From Rohdeia sp041398665 (GTDB lineage: Bacteria > Planctomycetota > UBA1135 > GCA-002686595), in the NCBI GenBank assembly GCA_041398665.1, contig JAWKUH010000030.1, positions 6,866 to 70,865 on the forward strand: DNA of 64,000 bases, given 5' to 3'. The notes beneath the pieces are model-generated. The model made no database searches, was not told the origin of the DNA, and worked only from the letters and a program-made list of their open reading frames with translations. Numbering within the stretch: the first letter of the stretch is position 1; every line of letters begins with the position of its first letter. Made by a program: the position numbers and the translations under genes. Shown piece after piece: positions 53,971-63,160 of this stretch.

Positions 53971-55647
53971 TCACGTCGCGTCCGAGGACAGCCCGAACTC
54001 GCGCATCCGCGCGCGCACGGTGTCGCGGTCCCAACCGAGGAGCACCGCGGCGCGGCGCTGGTTCGTGCGACCGTTCTCGAGCCGCGTCGCCCGCAGCGCG
54101 GCGACGAGCGGCGCGCGGACCGCTCCGCGCGACGACAGCCGCTCGGGCAGGGTGATGCCGCGCGCGCGAGCCGCGCGCTCCACCGCGGGGAGGCCGATGT
54201 CGCCCGTCGCCGCGGTCCGCGCGAGTTCGCGGCACACGCCGACGAGCTCCTCGACGCCGCGCGGCCAGGGATGACGCCACAGCGCGCCGAGCGCGGCGTC
54301 CGAGAGTCGTGGGGCCGACGCCGACGATCGGGCGCAGCAGCGCACGAGCGCGGGGACGATCGCGGGGAAGCGCTCGCGCAGCGCGTCGACGCCGAGCAGT
54401 CGTACCGCCGCCCGAGCGCGAGCTCGGGAGGAGGTCGCCCGAGCGGTCGTCGGCACCCACAGCAATCGCAGAGGTGCGCCGCCCGTCTCGAGTCGCTCGA
54501 GCGCGGCGACGAGCTCGAGCTGGAAGTCGACGTCGGCGCGCTCGACCCGCCGCAGCACGAGCGAGCCGCCCGACGCGTCGTCGAGCACGCGCCGGACCGC
54601 GCTCCAGTCCAGTCCGCGACCGGCCTCGATCGTCTCGAAGGGTCCGTCCCCGCCCGCGAGCATGTGCAGCCAACGGCAGGTCCGCGTCCGACCCGAACCG
54701 TTCGCACCGACGACACCGACCGTCCTCGCGCGGGCTGCGGCGAAGAGCGCGGCGTGGTCCGCGAGCGCGAGCGCCGCCGGCTCCACGGGCTCGCCGAACC
54801 GGTTGGCGTGCCAGGCGGCGAAGCGGGCGCGTTCGACGTCGAGCCCCGCGCGCCCGACGCGCGCCGACGCACGCGCCGCGGCGCTCGCTCCGAACTGGTG
54901 GCGGCGCGGCGACGCGACGACGAGCACGGCGATCGTGCGCGGCGGCGCGACGTGCTCGCAGACGATCGGGACGAACGCCGCGCTCGCGACGCGGGCCGAC
55001 GCATCCCGCTCGAGTCGGACGTGCTCGGGAAGGTCGTCGACCTCGACTCGCGGGCGACTCTCGCACCCCGCGAGGTCGCCGAGCACACGCGGTTCGCCGT
55101 CCGTGAGACAGCGCTCGATGCCGCGACCGAGCACGCCGTCCCGCGGGACCGATGGCGCGCCCCTCGCGTTCGTCGCCCAGGTCTCCCACTCCGATCCGCA
55201 CCGCACGACGAACCAGTGCGTCGACGCCGTGTTCGCGAACGGCGTGCGCGCGACGAGTTCGCGCGCGACCAGGGCGCGGGGATCGTCCGATCGCAGCTGC
55301 GCTCCGTCGGCGCGTACGGACGCCGGTGCTCCCGTGTCGAAGCGGGCCCGCGGTTCCGCCACGCGCGGGACGAGCGCGTCCGGACCGTCGCCGTCGACGT
55401 CGACGCGGTGGAGACAGCGGAGCAGGGCCGCCGCCGCGAAAGTGCGCAGGCGCCGATCGACGGGGACGAGGGCGTGGTCGAACTCGAGCCACAGCACTCC
55501 CCTCGGACCGTCGGCGGGCAGGGGGACCGCGGCGACGGCGGCGAGCGGTACACCCGCACCGCGCTCGACGAGAGCGATGCGCGGCGCCCCGGACACCAGG
55601 GCGTCGTCGATCAACGCCGGGTCGAGGCGCGACTGGGCGCGCGTCAC
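53971..55647 (-). CDS. bEBP-like (NtrC-family) regulator with degenerate ATPase and Fis-type HTH
   Basis: A 558-residue protein as read from GTG 55647. The C-terminus is a Fis-type helix-turn-helix (NQRRAAVLLGWDRDTVRARMREFGL). The middle region has a Walker A GANGSGRT (about residues 308-316), but the GAFTGA loop is absent, and the Walker B acidic pair is replaced by RR in GGSLVLRRVER (about 362). The GxxWPRGVEELVG segment of sigma-54 activators is retained. It therefore probably binds DNA but cannot drive sigma-54. The N-terminal part looks GAF-like, and coding character extends upstream of the GTG in the same frame, so the true start is probably further up (beyond 55700), past a frame error. 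Confidence 0.7.
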   Translation of the reverse strand: MTRAQSRLDPALIDDALVSGAPRIALVERGAGVPLAAVAAVPLPADGPRGVLWLEFDHALVPVDRRLRTFAAAALLRCLHRVDVDGDGPDALVPRVAEPRARFDTGAPASVRADGAQLRSDDPRALVARELVARTPFANTASTHWFVVRCGSEWETWATNARGAPSVPRDGVLGRGIERCLTDGEPRVLGDLAGCESRPRVEVDDLPEHVRLERDASARVASAAFVPIVCEHVAPPRTIAVLVVASPRRHQFGASAAARASARVGRAGLDVERARFAAWHANRFGEPVEPAALALADHAALFAAARARTVGVVGANGSGRTRTCRWLHMLAGGDGPFETIEAGRGLDWSAVRRVLDDASGGSLVLRRVERADVDFQLELVAALERLETGGAPLRLLWVPTTARATSSRARARAAVRLLGVDALRERFPAIVPALVRCCARSSASAPRLSDAALGALWRHPWPRGVEELVGVCRELARTAATGDIGLPAVERAARARGITLPERLSSRGAVRAPLVAALRATRLENGRTNQRRAAVLLGWDRDTVRARMREFGLSSDAT

Positions 55648-55785
55648 CGCGCCGCTTCGCTCCGCGTGGACGGCGGCGACGCGTCCACCCTCCCGGACGA
55701 GCGCGAAGACAGCGCCCGAGCGCGATCTCGTCCAGCTCGCCGCTGGAGGACGGCTCCCGCCCGGACCGTCGGGTCGCCGCGCCCG

Positions 55786-56828
55786 TCAGCGCGGCACCCG
55801 ACGACGCCGAGCCCAGACCACGTCGGCCGACATCGCCGCACCCGACGTCGCCGCACCCGACGTCGCCGCGCCGGACGTCGCTCCGCCGCCCGTCCGCGCG
55901 CGCCGAGCGAAGGCCTCGAGCGGCAGCGGGACGCCGTGCCCGTCGGGCCCGAGCTCCGCGAGCACCTCGCTCGCGGCGACGGCGTCACCGGCGACCAACT
56001 CGCACCACGCGAGTCGTCGCGCGAGTCCGAGGTCGAAGGCGACCTCGGCGGGGTGTCGCACGAGCAGTTCGCGCGCGCGGCGCGGTTCGCCGCGGTCGAG
56101 GAGGAGCTCGACCCCGTCGACGAGCGCCGCGATGCGCGACCGCACGTCGAGGGCCGCGAGCGTGCCGCGACCGAAAGTGGTGCTCCCAGATCTCGAGCGC
56201 CCGACCGGCACCGTCGAGCGCCCACGTCATGCGCACCTGCCAGGCGCGCGTCCGGCCGGCGACCGGTGCGTCGGGCGCGATGCGCCGGTCCGCACGAGCG
56301 CGTCGCGCCAGGCGTGGACGCGGCGCACGACTCGTCGACCGGTTCGTCGGGCGCGGGTGGAGCCGGGACGCGCAGGTCGCGGCACGACGACGCCTCGATC
56401 CCGAGCGAGCGCGGCGTCAGGCGCGGCGCGAGCCGCGCGAGATCGCTCCTCGCGGCGGGCGCCTCCCCGGGCGGGACCTGCCACGACGCGAAGGAGTCGA
56501 CGGGCAGCAGCCTCGCGGCGCCCGCGGCGAGGAGTCGTTCCCCGATCGTCCGCGCTTCGTCGATCCGTGCGGCGCGGAGCAGAACGCGCGCGTCCGCGAG
56601 GTCGACGTCCGACGCGCGCCGGTTCGCCGGGGCGACCTCGCGCGGCGCGCCGTCGCTCGAGGGCGCAGCGCCCGCCCAGGTCGCGAGGACCGCGAGCCAG
56701 CGTTCCGCGCGTTCGCGACGCTCGCTCTCGCCGTCGCCGGGGAGGAGTCGACGCAGCGCCTCGCGGCGGCGCACCGCGATCTCGGCCGGCGAGGGCGCCC
56801 CGCCGCGCCCGCGCTCAGAGGAGCCCAC
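55786..56828 (-). pseudogene. Helical-repeat protein gene with several apparent frame changes
   Basis: Starts at GTG 56828 with GGGGAG seven bases upstream, inside the last codons of the preceding gene. The first 150 residues are protein-like (REALRRLLPGDGESERRERAERWLAVLATW, DLADARVLLRAARIDEARTIGERLLAAG). Near 56340, 56290 and 56175 coding character moves between three frames: RRVVRRVHAWRDALVR, then APVAGRTRAWQVRMTWALDGAGRALEIWEHHF, then GTLAALDVRSRIAALVDGVELLLDRGEPRRARELL. It ends at 55786 after a threefold Thr-Ser-Gly-Ala-Ala repeat. It would be a TPR-like protein similar to the preceding gene. It is either decayed or the sequence contains several indels. Confidence 0.45.
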
Positions 56829-57891
56829 GGCAGATCTCCCCGCTCGTCGTCGCGCGACACGCGATCCGCAGCAACACGGAACGCGCGGGTCCGTCCGCCT
56901 CCGCGCGGTGGCGTCGAGCCGCTCCCGCCGCGCGATCGCTCGCAGCGCGCACGGCTCGGGTCGCAGCCGAGGTCGCCGCGATGCGCTCGACGGAAGGCCG
57001 GGCGAGACCTTCCTCGATCCGCGGCGCACCGCGCTCGCTCCGAGCGTTCCCTACGGTCCGTTCGGGTCGCGTTCCGTCCGTTCGCGCGGCCGCGTCGTTG
57101 CGCAGCTCGCGCTCGCCCGGACGATCGGGCGCGGCATCGCTCGGACCTCCACTCGACACACCGTCCGACACACCGTCGATCGCATCGGCGAGCGCGAGTG
57201 CGCGCCGTCCGTCACCCAGTCGCAAGCACGCCGCGAACCAGGCCGCGGCGAGGTCGAGGTCCATCGCGGTGCCGCGGGCGCCCGCGACCACCACGGCGTC
57301 GAGCGCGGCGAACGACAGTCGCGGTCGACCCGCGGCGAGGTGCGCGCGCCCCACGTACTCGAGCGCGCGCGTCGCGCTCCTCCGGTTGCTCGCGCGGTCG
57401 CTCACGCGCGACCACAGCGACAGCGCGGTCGCGAGGTCGTCCTCGCGCTCGAAGGCGTAGGCCTGCAGGTGCGCGAGCACGGGTCCGTCGAGCACGAGCC
57501 GCGCGCGACCGAGGATGCGACTCGCCTCGGGCCAACGCCGGCGCGGTCGGTCCGCGAGTTCGGCGAGCAGCGCCAGCTCCTCGTGGTCGGCCCAGTCCCC
57601 GAGACGCGCCCACAGACAGGCGCGCGCTCGCCGCGCGAACCCGGTGCGCCCCGCGAGCCGCCGGAGCTCCGCCGCGGTGCGCGACGGCACGGGTTCGGCG
57701 TCGAGCCGACCGCGACCGGCGAGCACGCGCGCCGCGGCCTCCACGAACAGTCGGACCACCGCCACGCGCTCCGCGCGATCGAGTTCGCGCACGCGGCGCG
57801 CCCCCGGTCCGCCGCGGCGACACCTCACGTCGCGCGGAGATCGGCGCACGGAAGCGCGGGAGCGTCGCGCCGACGTCGTCGGAGCGCTCAT
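56815..57891 (-). CDS. Helical-repeat (TPR-like) protein of a sigma/bEBP-like operon
   Basis: A 358-residue protein starting at ATG 57891, which overlaps the sigma-like stop by 4 bp (ATGA). It is rich in Ala, Arg and Leu. The helical pairs (ARACLWARLGDWADHEELALLAEL, LAHLQAYAFEREDDLATALSLWSRV, ALEYVGRAHLAAGRPRLSFAALDAV, AAWFAACLRLGDGRRALALADAI) suggest TPR/HAT-type repeats. A disordered Ser/Asp/Gly segment follows, then a basic helical tail. It has no signal sequence and would act in the cytoplasm. The next gene starts inside its last codons, so the set is tightly coupled. Confidence 0.65.
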   Translation of the reverse strand: MSAPTTSARRSRASVRRSPRDVRCRRGGPGARRVRELDRAERVAVVRLFVEAAARVLAGRGRLDAEPVPSRTAAELRRLAGRTGFARRARACLWARLGDWADHEELALLAELADRPRRRWPEASRILGRARLVLDGPVLAHLQAYAFEREDDLATALSLWSRVSDRASNRRSATRALEYVGRAHLAAGRPRLSFAALDAVVVAGARGTAMDLDLAAAWFAACLRLGDGRRALALADAIDGVSDGVSSGGPSDAAPDRPGERELRNDAAARTDGTRPERTVGNARSERGAPRIEEGLARPSVERIAATSAATRAVRAASDRAAGAARRHRAEADGPARSVLLRIACRATTSGEICRGLL

Positions 57892-58469
57892 GCCGCGTCC
57901 TCCGGTCGCACCGCCGTCGCCGCGTCGACGGCACCACCGAGCAGCGCGTCGAGGGCGCGGCGCGCGCTCCGCGCCGCCTCCTGCAGCGAGGTGCCGTCCG
58001 CGCGCGCGACCTCGTCGAGGTCGAGCCCCTCGAACACGAGTCGCCACAGCGCGCGTCGTTCCGCTCGCGGTCGCGCGTCGAAGCGCGCCGCCGCCCGGTC
58101 GAGCGCGTCGCCCGCACGGCCGCCGACCCGCGACGGCTCGCGCTCGATCTCCAAGAGGACCTCGTCGACGCGGCGCGCGATCCAGCGCTCGGGCGACGGA
58201 CGTCCGCGGTAGTGCTCGGCGCGGCGCGCACAGTGGGCGAGCGCGGCGGCGCGCAGACGCTCCGGCCGCACGAGCAGCGCGCGCGCGACCGCACCCGACG
58301 CGAGGCGCTCGCCGAGTTCGAGCGGATCCCCGGCGAGCAGCGCCGCGAGCACGTCGTTCGCGTCGCCCGTCGCGAGCAACAAGGCTGCGCTCCGCTGGTC
58401 GACGCGCCCGTCGGACCCCACGGCCTCGTTCCCGCTCCGGCGCGACACCTTCCCGTCGACTCCACCCAC
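57888..58469 (-). CDS. Sigma-factor-like HTH protein
   Basis: A 193-residue protein starting at GTG 58469, preceded by GGAGGAGG at a good distance. The C-terminal half resembles sigma region 4 (ERRALWRLVFEGLDLDEVARADGTSLQEAARSARRALDALLG), with a helix-turn-helix spacing. The middle (LRAAALAHCARRAEHYRGRPSPERWIARRVDEVLLEIERE) could be a divergent region 2. It is probably an ECF-like sigma factor, but region 2 motifs are weak. It heads an operon with two helical-repeat genes and a bEBP-like gene and is divergent from fabI. Confidence 0.6.
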   Translation of the reverse strand: MGGVDGKVSRRSGNEAVGSDGRVDQRSAALLLATGDANDVLAALLAGDPLELGERLASGAVARALLVRPERLRAAALAHCARRAEHYRGRPSPERWIARRVDEVLLEIEREPSRVGGRAGDALDRAAARFDARPRAERRALWRLVFEGLDLDEVARADGTSLQEAARSARRALDALLGGAVDAATAVRPEDAA

Positions 58470-58801
58470 GGCCCACCTCCTCCGGACGACTCGGCTCGAT
58501 GCGCCGGCGCGACCGTCGCGCGCGGCGAGGGGCGAGCCTAGGGAGACCGGCCGCGCGCGCCAGCGCTCCCCGCGACGCGCGGCGGCCGGGGCCGCGCGGT
58601 GCCGCTCCACGCGCCTCGACGGGCTCCGTCCTGCGCCCCGCGCCCGAGATTCCGCACTCTCGTGGGTGAACCGACCCGTCCGCGGCGCCCCGTCGCGCGC
58701 GCGCCGACCCGTTCGCGGGGGGCGCCCTTCGCTACCATCGCCGCGCGGTGCGCGAGGTGCGCCCCGACACCGTCGACCCGAGCGGGAAAGGAGCGAGAAC
58801 C
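58470..58801. other. Divergent intergenic region between the regulatory operon and fabI
   Basis: About 330 bp with no credible ORF. The fabI ribosome site (AGGAG) is at its right end and the sigma-like gene's GGAGGAGG at its left. It must hold promoters for both directions; none could be identified with confidence. Confidence 0.45.
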
Positions 58802-59572
58802 GTGGGATTCCTCGAAGGACGCACCGGCGTCGTGCTGGGCGTGGCCAACAAGCGCTCGATCGCCTGGTCCTGCGCCAAGGCGCTGCACGACCAGGGCATG
58901 CGGCTCGCGTTCACCTACGTCGGCGAGCGCCTCGAGAAGTCGGTGCGCGACCTCTCGAAGGACCTCGACGGGTCGATCGTCCTGCCCTGCGACGTGACGC
59001 AGCCCGAACAGATCGACAGCGCGTTCGCGGCGATCGGCGAGGAGTTCGGCTCGCTCGACTGCGTGCTGCACGGCGTCGCCTTCGCGAAGAAGGAGGACCT
59101 CATCGGCGACTTCTTCAACACGTCGAAGGAGGGCTACCAGATCGCGCACGAGGTCTCGGCCTACTCGCTCACGGCCGTCGCGCGGCGCGCGCTGCCGCTG
59201 ATGGAGGGACGCAGCGGCTCGATCATCACGCTGACCTACATCGGTTCGGAGCGCGTCATCGAGAACTACAACGTCATGGGCATCGCGAAGGCCGCGCTCG
59301 AAGCCTCGGTGCGCTACCTCGCCCACGACCTCGGCCCGCGCGGCATCCGCGTCAACGCCATCTCGGCCGGACCGATCCGGACGCTGTCCGCGTCGGGCAT
59401 CAGCGGCTTCAACTCGATCCTCGACCACATCGCCGACCGCGCGCCGCTGCGGCGCAACATCGAGGCCGACGAGGTCGGCGACGTGTGCGCGTTCCTCGCG
59501 AGCGACATGAGCCGCGGGATGACCGGCGGCACGCTCTACGTCGACGCCGGCTACAACATCATGGGTCTGTAG
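58802..59572 (+). CDS. fabI: Enoyl-[acyl-carrier-protein] reductase (NADH)
   Basis: FabI reduces the trans-2-enoyl-ACP double bond in the last step of each fatty-acid elongation cycle. The 256-residue protein starts at GTG 58802, with AGGAG eight bases upstream; the longer in-frame start at 58748 lacks one. The Rossmann motif GVANKRSIAW, the catalytic pair Tyr/Lys in YNVMGIAK (about residues 159-166), and AISAGPIRTLSASGI are present. It is followed after ten bases by a membrane-protein gene. No other fab gene is in the window. Confidence 0.92.
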   Translation: MGFLEGRTGVVLGVANKRSIAWSCAKALHDQGMRLAFTYVGERLEKSVRDLSKDLDGSIVLPCDVTQPEQIDSAFAAIGEEFGSLDCVLHGVAFAKKEDLIGDFFNTSKEGYQIAHEVSAYSLTAVARRALPLMEGRSGSIITLTYIGSERVIENYNVMGIAKAALEASVRYLAHDLGPRGIRVNAISAGPIRTLSASGISGFNSILDHIADRAPLRRNIEADEVGDVCAFLASDMSRGMTGGTLYVDAGYNIMGL

Positions 59573-59582
59573 GAGCGCGGCG

Positions 59583-60014
59583 ATGACCGAGCGAGCGGAT
59601 ACCGCGAACACGAAGGCGTCGGTCGGCGACGCTGCCGCCGTCGTCCCCGCACTGCTCGCGGGCGCGGCCGGTGTCGCGGCCTGGCTCGCCGTCGCGTTCA
59701 CGTCGCTGCGGGCCGAGGCCTTCGACGACCGGACGTACTTCGTCGCGGCGCTGCCCCTGCTCGCACTCGTCAGCGCCGCGATCGGGTACGCGTTCCCTCG
59801 CCGCGCGTGGCTGTGGGGCGTCTGCGCCATGGCCGGGCAGGCGACGGCCCTGGTCGCGACCGCGGTGCTCGGCGGGGACGGCGGCGCGTCGCTGCTCGTC
59901 GTCGGCCTCCTGTTCCTCGCGCTCCTCGCGCTGCCGATGGCGCTCGCCGCCGCGTTCGGCGGTCGCGTGCGCCGCCGCGTCGACGCGCACGGTCGCGCGC
60001 CGGAGGGACGGTGA
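59583..60014 (+). CDS. Small membrane protein of unknown function
   Basis: A 143-residue protein starting at ATG 59583, ten bases after fabI. Four hydrophobic segments are seen, at about residues 20-40, 53-70, 75-95 and 100-125. The C-terminal end is strongly basic. No family was recognised. Its stop shares GTGA with the GNAT gene, and the close spacing suggests transcription with fabI. Confidence 0.65.
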   Translation: MTERADTANTKASVGDAAAVVPALLAGAAGVAAWLAVAFTSLRAEAFDDRTYFVAALPLLALVSAAIGYAFPRRAWLWGVCAMAGQATALVATAVLGGDGGASLLVVGLLFLALLALPMALAAAFGGRVRRRVDAHGRAPEGR

Positions 60015-60517
60015 CCCCGAGCGGCGGGCGCGTCCTCGTCCGCGGAGTTCGTCCCGAGGACGTCGCGACGTGCGCCGCGCTGGAGGCGGCCTGCTTCCCA
60101 CCGGAGGAGGCGGCGTCGCCGGAGCGCGTTGCGCTGCGGGCGCGGGAGTTCCCTCAGGGCTTCCTCGTGCTCGAGCTCGACGGCGAACTCGTCGGCATGG
60201 CGAACGGCGGCGCGACGAACGCACCCGACCTCGCCGACGAGGAGTTCAAGGCACTCGTGGGACACGAGCCCGGCGGCACGGACCTCGTGCTCTTCTCCCT
60301 CGCGGTGCACCCCCGGCACCAGGGCCGCGGACTCTCCAAGACATTACTGAACTGTTATCTCGATCGTGCGCGGGAGAGCGGACGTCGACGCGTGCTGCTC
60401 CTGTGCAAGGAACACCTCGTTCCCTACTATTCCCGCTTCGGATTCGTCGACGCCGGGAGGTCGACGTCGAACCACGGCGGATCGAAGTGGCACGAGATGC
60501 GAACGGACCTGTCCTGA
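60011..60517 (+). CDS. GNAT-family N-acetyltransferase
   Basis: A 168-residue acetyltransferase starting at GTG 60011. The acetyl-CoA site shows LAVHPRHQGRGLSKTLLNCYLDRAR. The later VLLLCKEHLVPYYSRFGFVDAG is the typical family end. The closest layout is that of the arylalkylamine-type GNAT proteins. The substrate is unknown. The codons in KTLLNCYL are unusually AT-rich for this genome (acattactgaactgttatct). It lies between the small membrane protein and an ArnT-like gene. Confidence 0.82.
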   Translation: MTPSGGRVLVRGVRPEDVATCAALEAACFPPEEAASPERVALRAREFPQGFLVLELDGELVGMANGGATNAPDLADEEFKALVGHEPGGTDLVLFSLAVHPRHQGRGLSKTLLNCYLDRARESGRRRVLLLCKEHLVPYYSRFGFVDAGRSTSNHGGSKWHEMRTDLS

Positions 60518-60543
60518 CGAGCGAGGACGTCGCCGAGGGACGT

Positions 60544-62190
60544 GTGAGCGCGCGGGAGACGTTCGCACTCGTCGTCCTGCTGCTGGTCGCCTACCTCGTG
60601 CCGCTCGGTTGGAGGCCGCTCTCCATGCCGGACGAGTCGCGCTACGCGGAGATGTACCGCGAAGCGATCGAGAGGGACGACTGGATCGCGCCGCGACTCG
60701 TCGGGCTGCGCTACTACGAGAAGCCGAGCAGCACGTACCTGCCGGGCATCCTCGCCATGGACACGCTCGGCGAGACGAACTTCGCCGTCCGTCTCCCGAG
60801 CGCGCTCGCGACGCTCGCCACGACGCTGCTCGTCTACCTGCTCGCCCTCCACGGTTCGCGTTCGCGGCGCGCAGCGCTGTTCGCCGCCGCGATCCACGGG
60901 ACGAGCCTCGGCGTGCTCGGGATCGGTACGTTCGCCGTCCTCGACCCGCTGCTCGCGTTCGGCGTCGTCGCGGCGATCTACGCGGGCTGGCGCGCGGCGT
61001 GCGCCGACGCGCGTCGCGAGCGCATCGTCTGGTGGGTCGCCCTCGGCGTCGCGTGCGGACTCGCCGGCCTCGCGAAGGGCTTCGTCGGGTGGGTTCTGCC
61101 GGCGACGGCCGTCGCGCCGTTCTTCCTGCTTCGGCGTCGCTGGCGCGAGCTGCTCGGGTACGGACCGATCGCGCTCGTCGTCGCCGTCGCCGTCGGACTC
61201 CCGTGGGCCCTCGCGATCCACGCGCAGGAGCCGGACTTCTGGCACTTCTTCTTCTGGAACGAGCACGTGCGCCGCTTCACGGCGGACGACGCGCAGCACG
61301 GTCGGCCCTTCTGGTTCTACGTACCGGTGCTCCTCGTCCTCACGCTGCCGTTCTCGTTCGCCGCGGTCGGCGGCGTCCGCCGAGCGTTCACCGACGCACG
61401 GCGCGGCGAGGCGTTCGCGCGCTACCTCTTGGTCGCCTTCCTCGGACCGTTCCTCCTCCTCTCGATCACGAGGGGCAAGCTGCCGACCTACGTGCTCCCG
61501 TGCTGCGCTCCGCTCGCCGTCCTCGCGGCGACCGCGCTCGCGCGCCGCACCGAGGACTCGCGGGCGCTCCGTGCGGGAGCCTGGACGCTCCTGGTCCTCG
61601 GTGCGCTCGCGGTCGCGGGTGCGGGCTACGACGCAGTGCGCGACACGTCGCTCGTCTACGCGGCCGGCGAGTTCGCGCCGCGCGCGGCCTTCGTCGCCAT
61701 CGGACTCGTCCTCCTCGTCGCCGGCGGAGCGGTCGTCGCGAGGCGAGCTCCCGCGCTCCCCGCGCTCGCCCTGGCGGTGCCGGCGACGCTCTTCTTCGCC
61801 CCCTTCGCCGTCCCCCACGCCGTCGAGTCGCGTTCCGCCGCGCAGCGCGTCCTCGTCGGTCTGACCGCGCACGTCGAACCCGGGATGGAGCTCGCCTGCG
61901 CCAGCGTGTCGCTCGCCCCGGCGCTCGCCTACGAACTCCACTCCGTCGACATCGCGATCGTGGGCGGCAAGAGCGAGCTCGAGTTCGGTCTGTCGTACGA
62001 CGACGCGGCGAAGCGCTTCGTGACGTTCGAGGAACTCCCCGCCTGGATCGCTGCGCGCCGCGAACGGGGCGTCGCGCTCTTCGTGAGGACGCGCCGTCCG
62101 AGCGACCTCGACGTTCTACCCGCGCCCCGACGAACTCGTCGGCGACGGCGGACCTCGCTGCTGCTCTACCGGGCGAAGCTCGACGGCTGA
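60544..62190 (+). CDS. ArnT/PMT-type membrane glycosyltransferase
   Basis: A 548-residue polytopic protein (at least ten hydrophobic segments) of the ArnT/PMT family, which uses undecaprenyl-phosphate-linked sugars on the outer face of the inner membrane. The catalytic opening MPDESRYAEMYREAIERDDWIAPRL and the RYYEKPSSTYLPGIL segment match ArnT. GTG 60544 was chosen from spacing and codon character. It ends 22 bp from the convergent arnD. Transfer of L-Ara4N to lipid A is inferred from this neighbourhood; other PMT-type acceptors remain possible. Confidence 0.82.
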   Translation: MSARETFALVVLLLVAYLVPLGWRPLSMPDESRYAEMYREAIERDDWIAPRLVGLRYYEKPSSTYLPGILAMDTLGETNFAVRLPSALATLATTLLVYLLALHGSRSRRAALFAAAIHGTSLGVLGIGTFAVLDPLLAFGVVAAIYAGWRAACADARRERIVWWVALGVACGLAGLAKGFVGWVLPATAVAPFFLLRRRWRELLGYGPIALVVAVAVGLPWALAIHAQEPDFWHFFFWNEHVRRFTADDAQHGRPFWFYVPVLLVLTLPFSFAAVGGVRRAFTDARRGEAFARYLLVAFLGPFLLLSITRGKLPTYVLPCCAPLAVLAATALARRTEDSRALRAGAWTLLVLGALAVAGAGYDAVRDTSLVYAAGEFAPRAAFVAIGLVLLVAGGAVVARRAPALPALALAVPATLFFAPFAVPHAVESRSAAQRVLVGLTAHVEPGMELACASVSLAPALAYELHSVDIAIVGGKSELEFGLSYDDAAKRFVTFEELPAWIAARRERGVALFVRTRRPSDLDVLPAPRRTRRRRRTSLLLYRAKLDG

Positions 62191-62212
62191 GGACGGCGCG
62201 CGCGTCCGACGG

Positions 62213-63160
62213 TCAGCGCGTCCAGACCGGAGCCGCGTGCGCGCCGCGCCGGAGGTGCACGCGGCGCCCGACGGTCTCCCCCTGCTGCGCGAGCACGCCG
62301 TCGCGCCCGGGGACCGCTCGACTGCCGAAGCGCGCGACCTCGAGCTCGCTCTCGATCGGGAGCAGGTGGCACAGCGGCAGCACCTTGACCCCCTCCGCCT
62401 CGAGTCGATCGAGGAAGCGCTCGAACAGCGGCGCGCGCGAGATGCCCTCGACCTCGGCGTGGATGGTGAGGACGTTGAGTCCCTCCGCGTCGATGCGACG
62501 GACGATCTCGTCGTTGTAGTTGTCGTCGGTGACGCCGTTGCGCCCGATCAGCTCGTCATAGGTCGGCAGCGTCGTCGGGATCTGCGGTCGGTCGAGCACG
62601 GCTTCGCCGACCATCGGCAGGAAGATCGAACGGCCGCGGCAGTCGCTCTGGTGGACGAACGGGAACTTCGAGTGGATCAACAGGCTCCGCTCGTCGGCGC
62701 GCCAGGCCGGACACGCCGAGCACTCCGGAACCGCACCGACGATCTCGGCGAGCAGGTCGTACCCCTGGCGCGTGCAGTGCTCGATCTCGACGTCCGTCAT
62801 GCGGTCGAGATGCATCTGCCACCGGTGGTGGTCCCAGGCGTGGAGACCGATCTCGTGGCCGCGCTCGGCACAGCCGCGGATGACGAGCGCGAGACGCTCG
62901 CCGATGACGGGCCCCGGGACGACCGTGCCCTTGGTCACGATGTCCCAGCCGTAGAGCGACGGCGCGCCGCTCCGCAGCATCTTCACGAGGAAGCGCGGAC
63001 GCAGGAGACGCCAGAGGTGGCGCCCCATGTTGTCCGGACCGACCGAGAAGAAGAACGTCGCCTCGAGCCCGCGCTCCTCCAGGATCCGACACAGCGTCGG
63101 CACGCCGAGGCGGGTGCCACGGAGCGTGTCGACGTCGATCCGCAGGCCGAGCGAGTTCAT
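62213..63160 (-). CDS. arnD: Deformylase of the L-Ara4N pathway (polysaccharide deacetylase family)
   Basis: A 315-residue enzyme with the ArnD layout: GLRIDVDTLRGTRLGVPTL at the start, VGPDNMGRHLWRLLRP, HEIGLHAWDHHRWQ with two conserved histidines, WRADE, and LTIHAEVEG near the end. It removes the formyl group from undecaprenyl-phosphate-L-Ara4FN before transfer. Starts at ATG 63160, overlapping the ArnA-like stop by 4 bp (ATGA). Confidence 0.9.
   Translation of the reverse strand: MNSLGLRIDVDTLRGTRLGVPTLCRILEERGLEATFFFSVGPDNMGRHLWRLLRPRFLVKMLRSGAPSLYGWDIVTKGTVVPGPVIGERLALVIRGCAERGHEIGLHAWDHHRWQMHLDRMTDVEIEHCTRQGYDLLAEIVGAVPECSACPAWRADERSLLIHSKFPFVHQSDCRGRSIFLPMVGEAVLDRPQIPTTLPTYDELIGRNGVTDDNYNDEIVRRIDAEGLNVLTIHAEVEGISRAPLFERFLDRLEAEGVKVLPLCHLLPIESELEVARFGSRAVPGRDGVLAQQGETVGRRVHLRRGAHAAPVWTR

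Noticed and set aside
53929..58212. A plus-strand reading frame of about 1,400 codons
   Set aside because: It is antisense to the four-gene regulatory operon. Its product is Arg-rich low complexity and has no domain.
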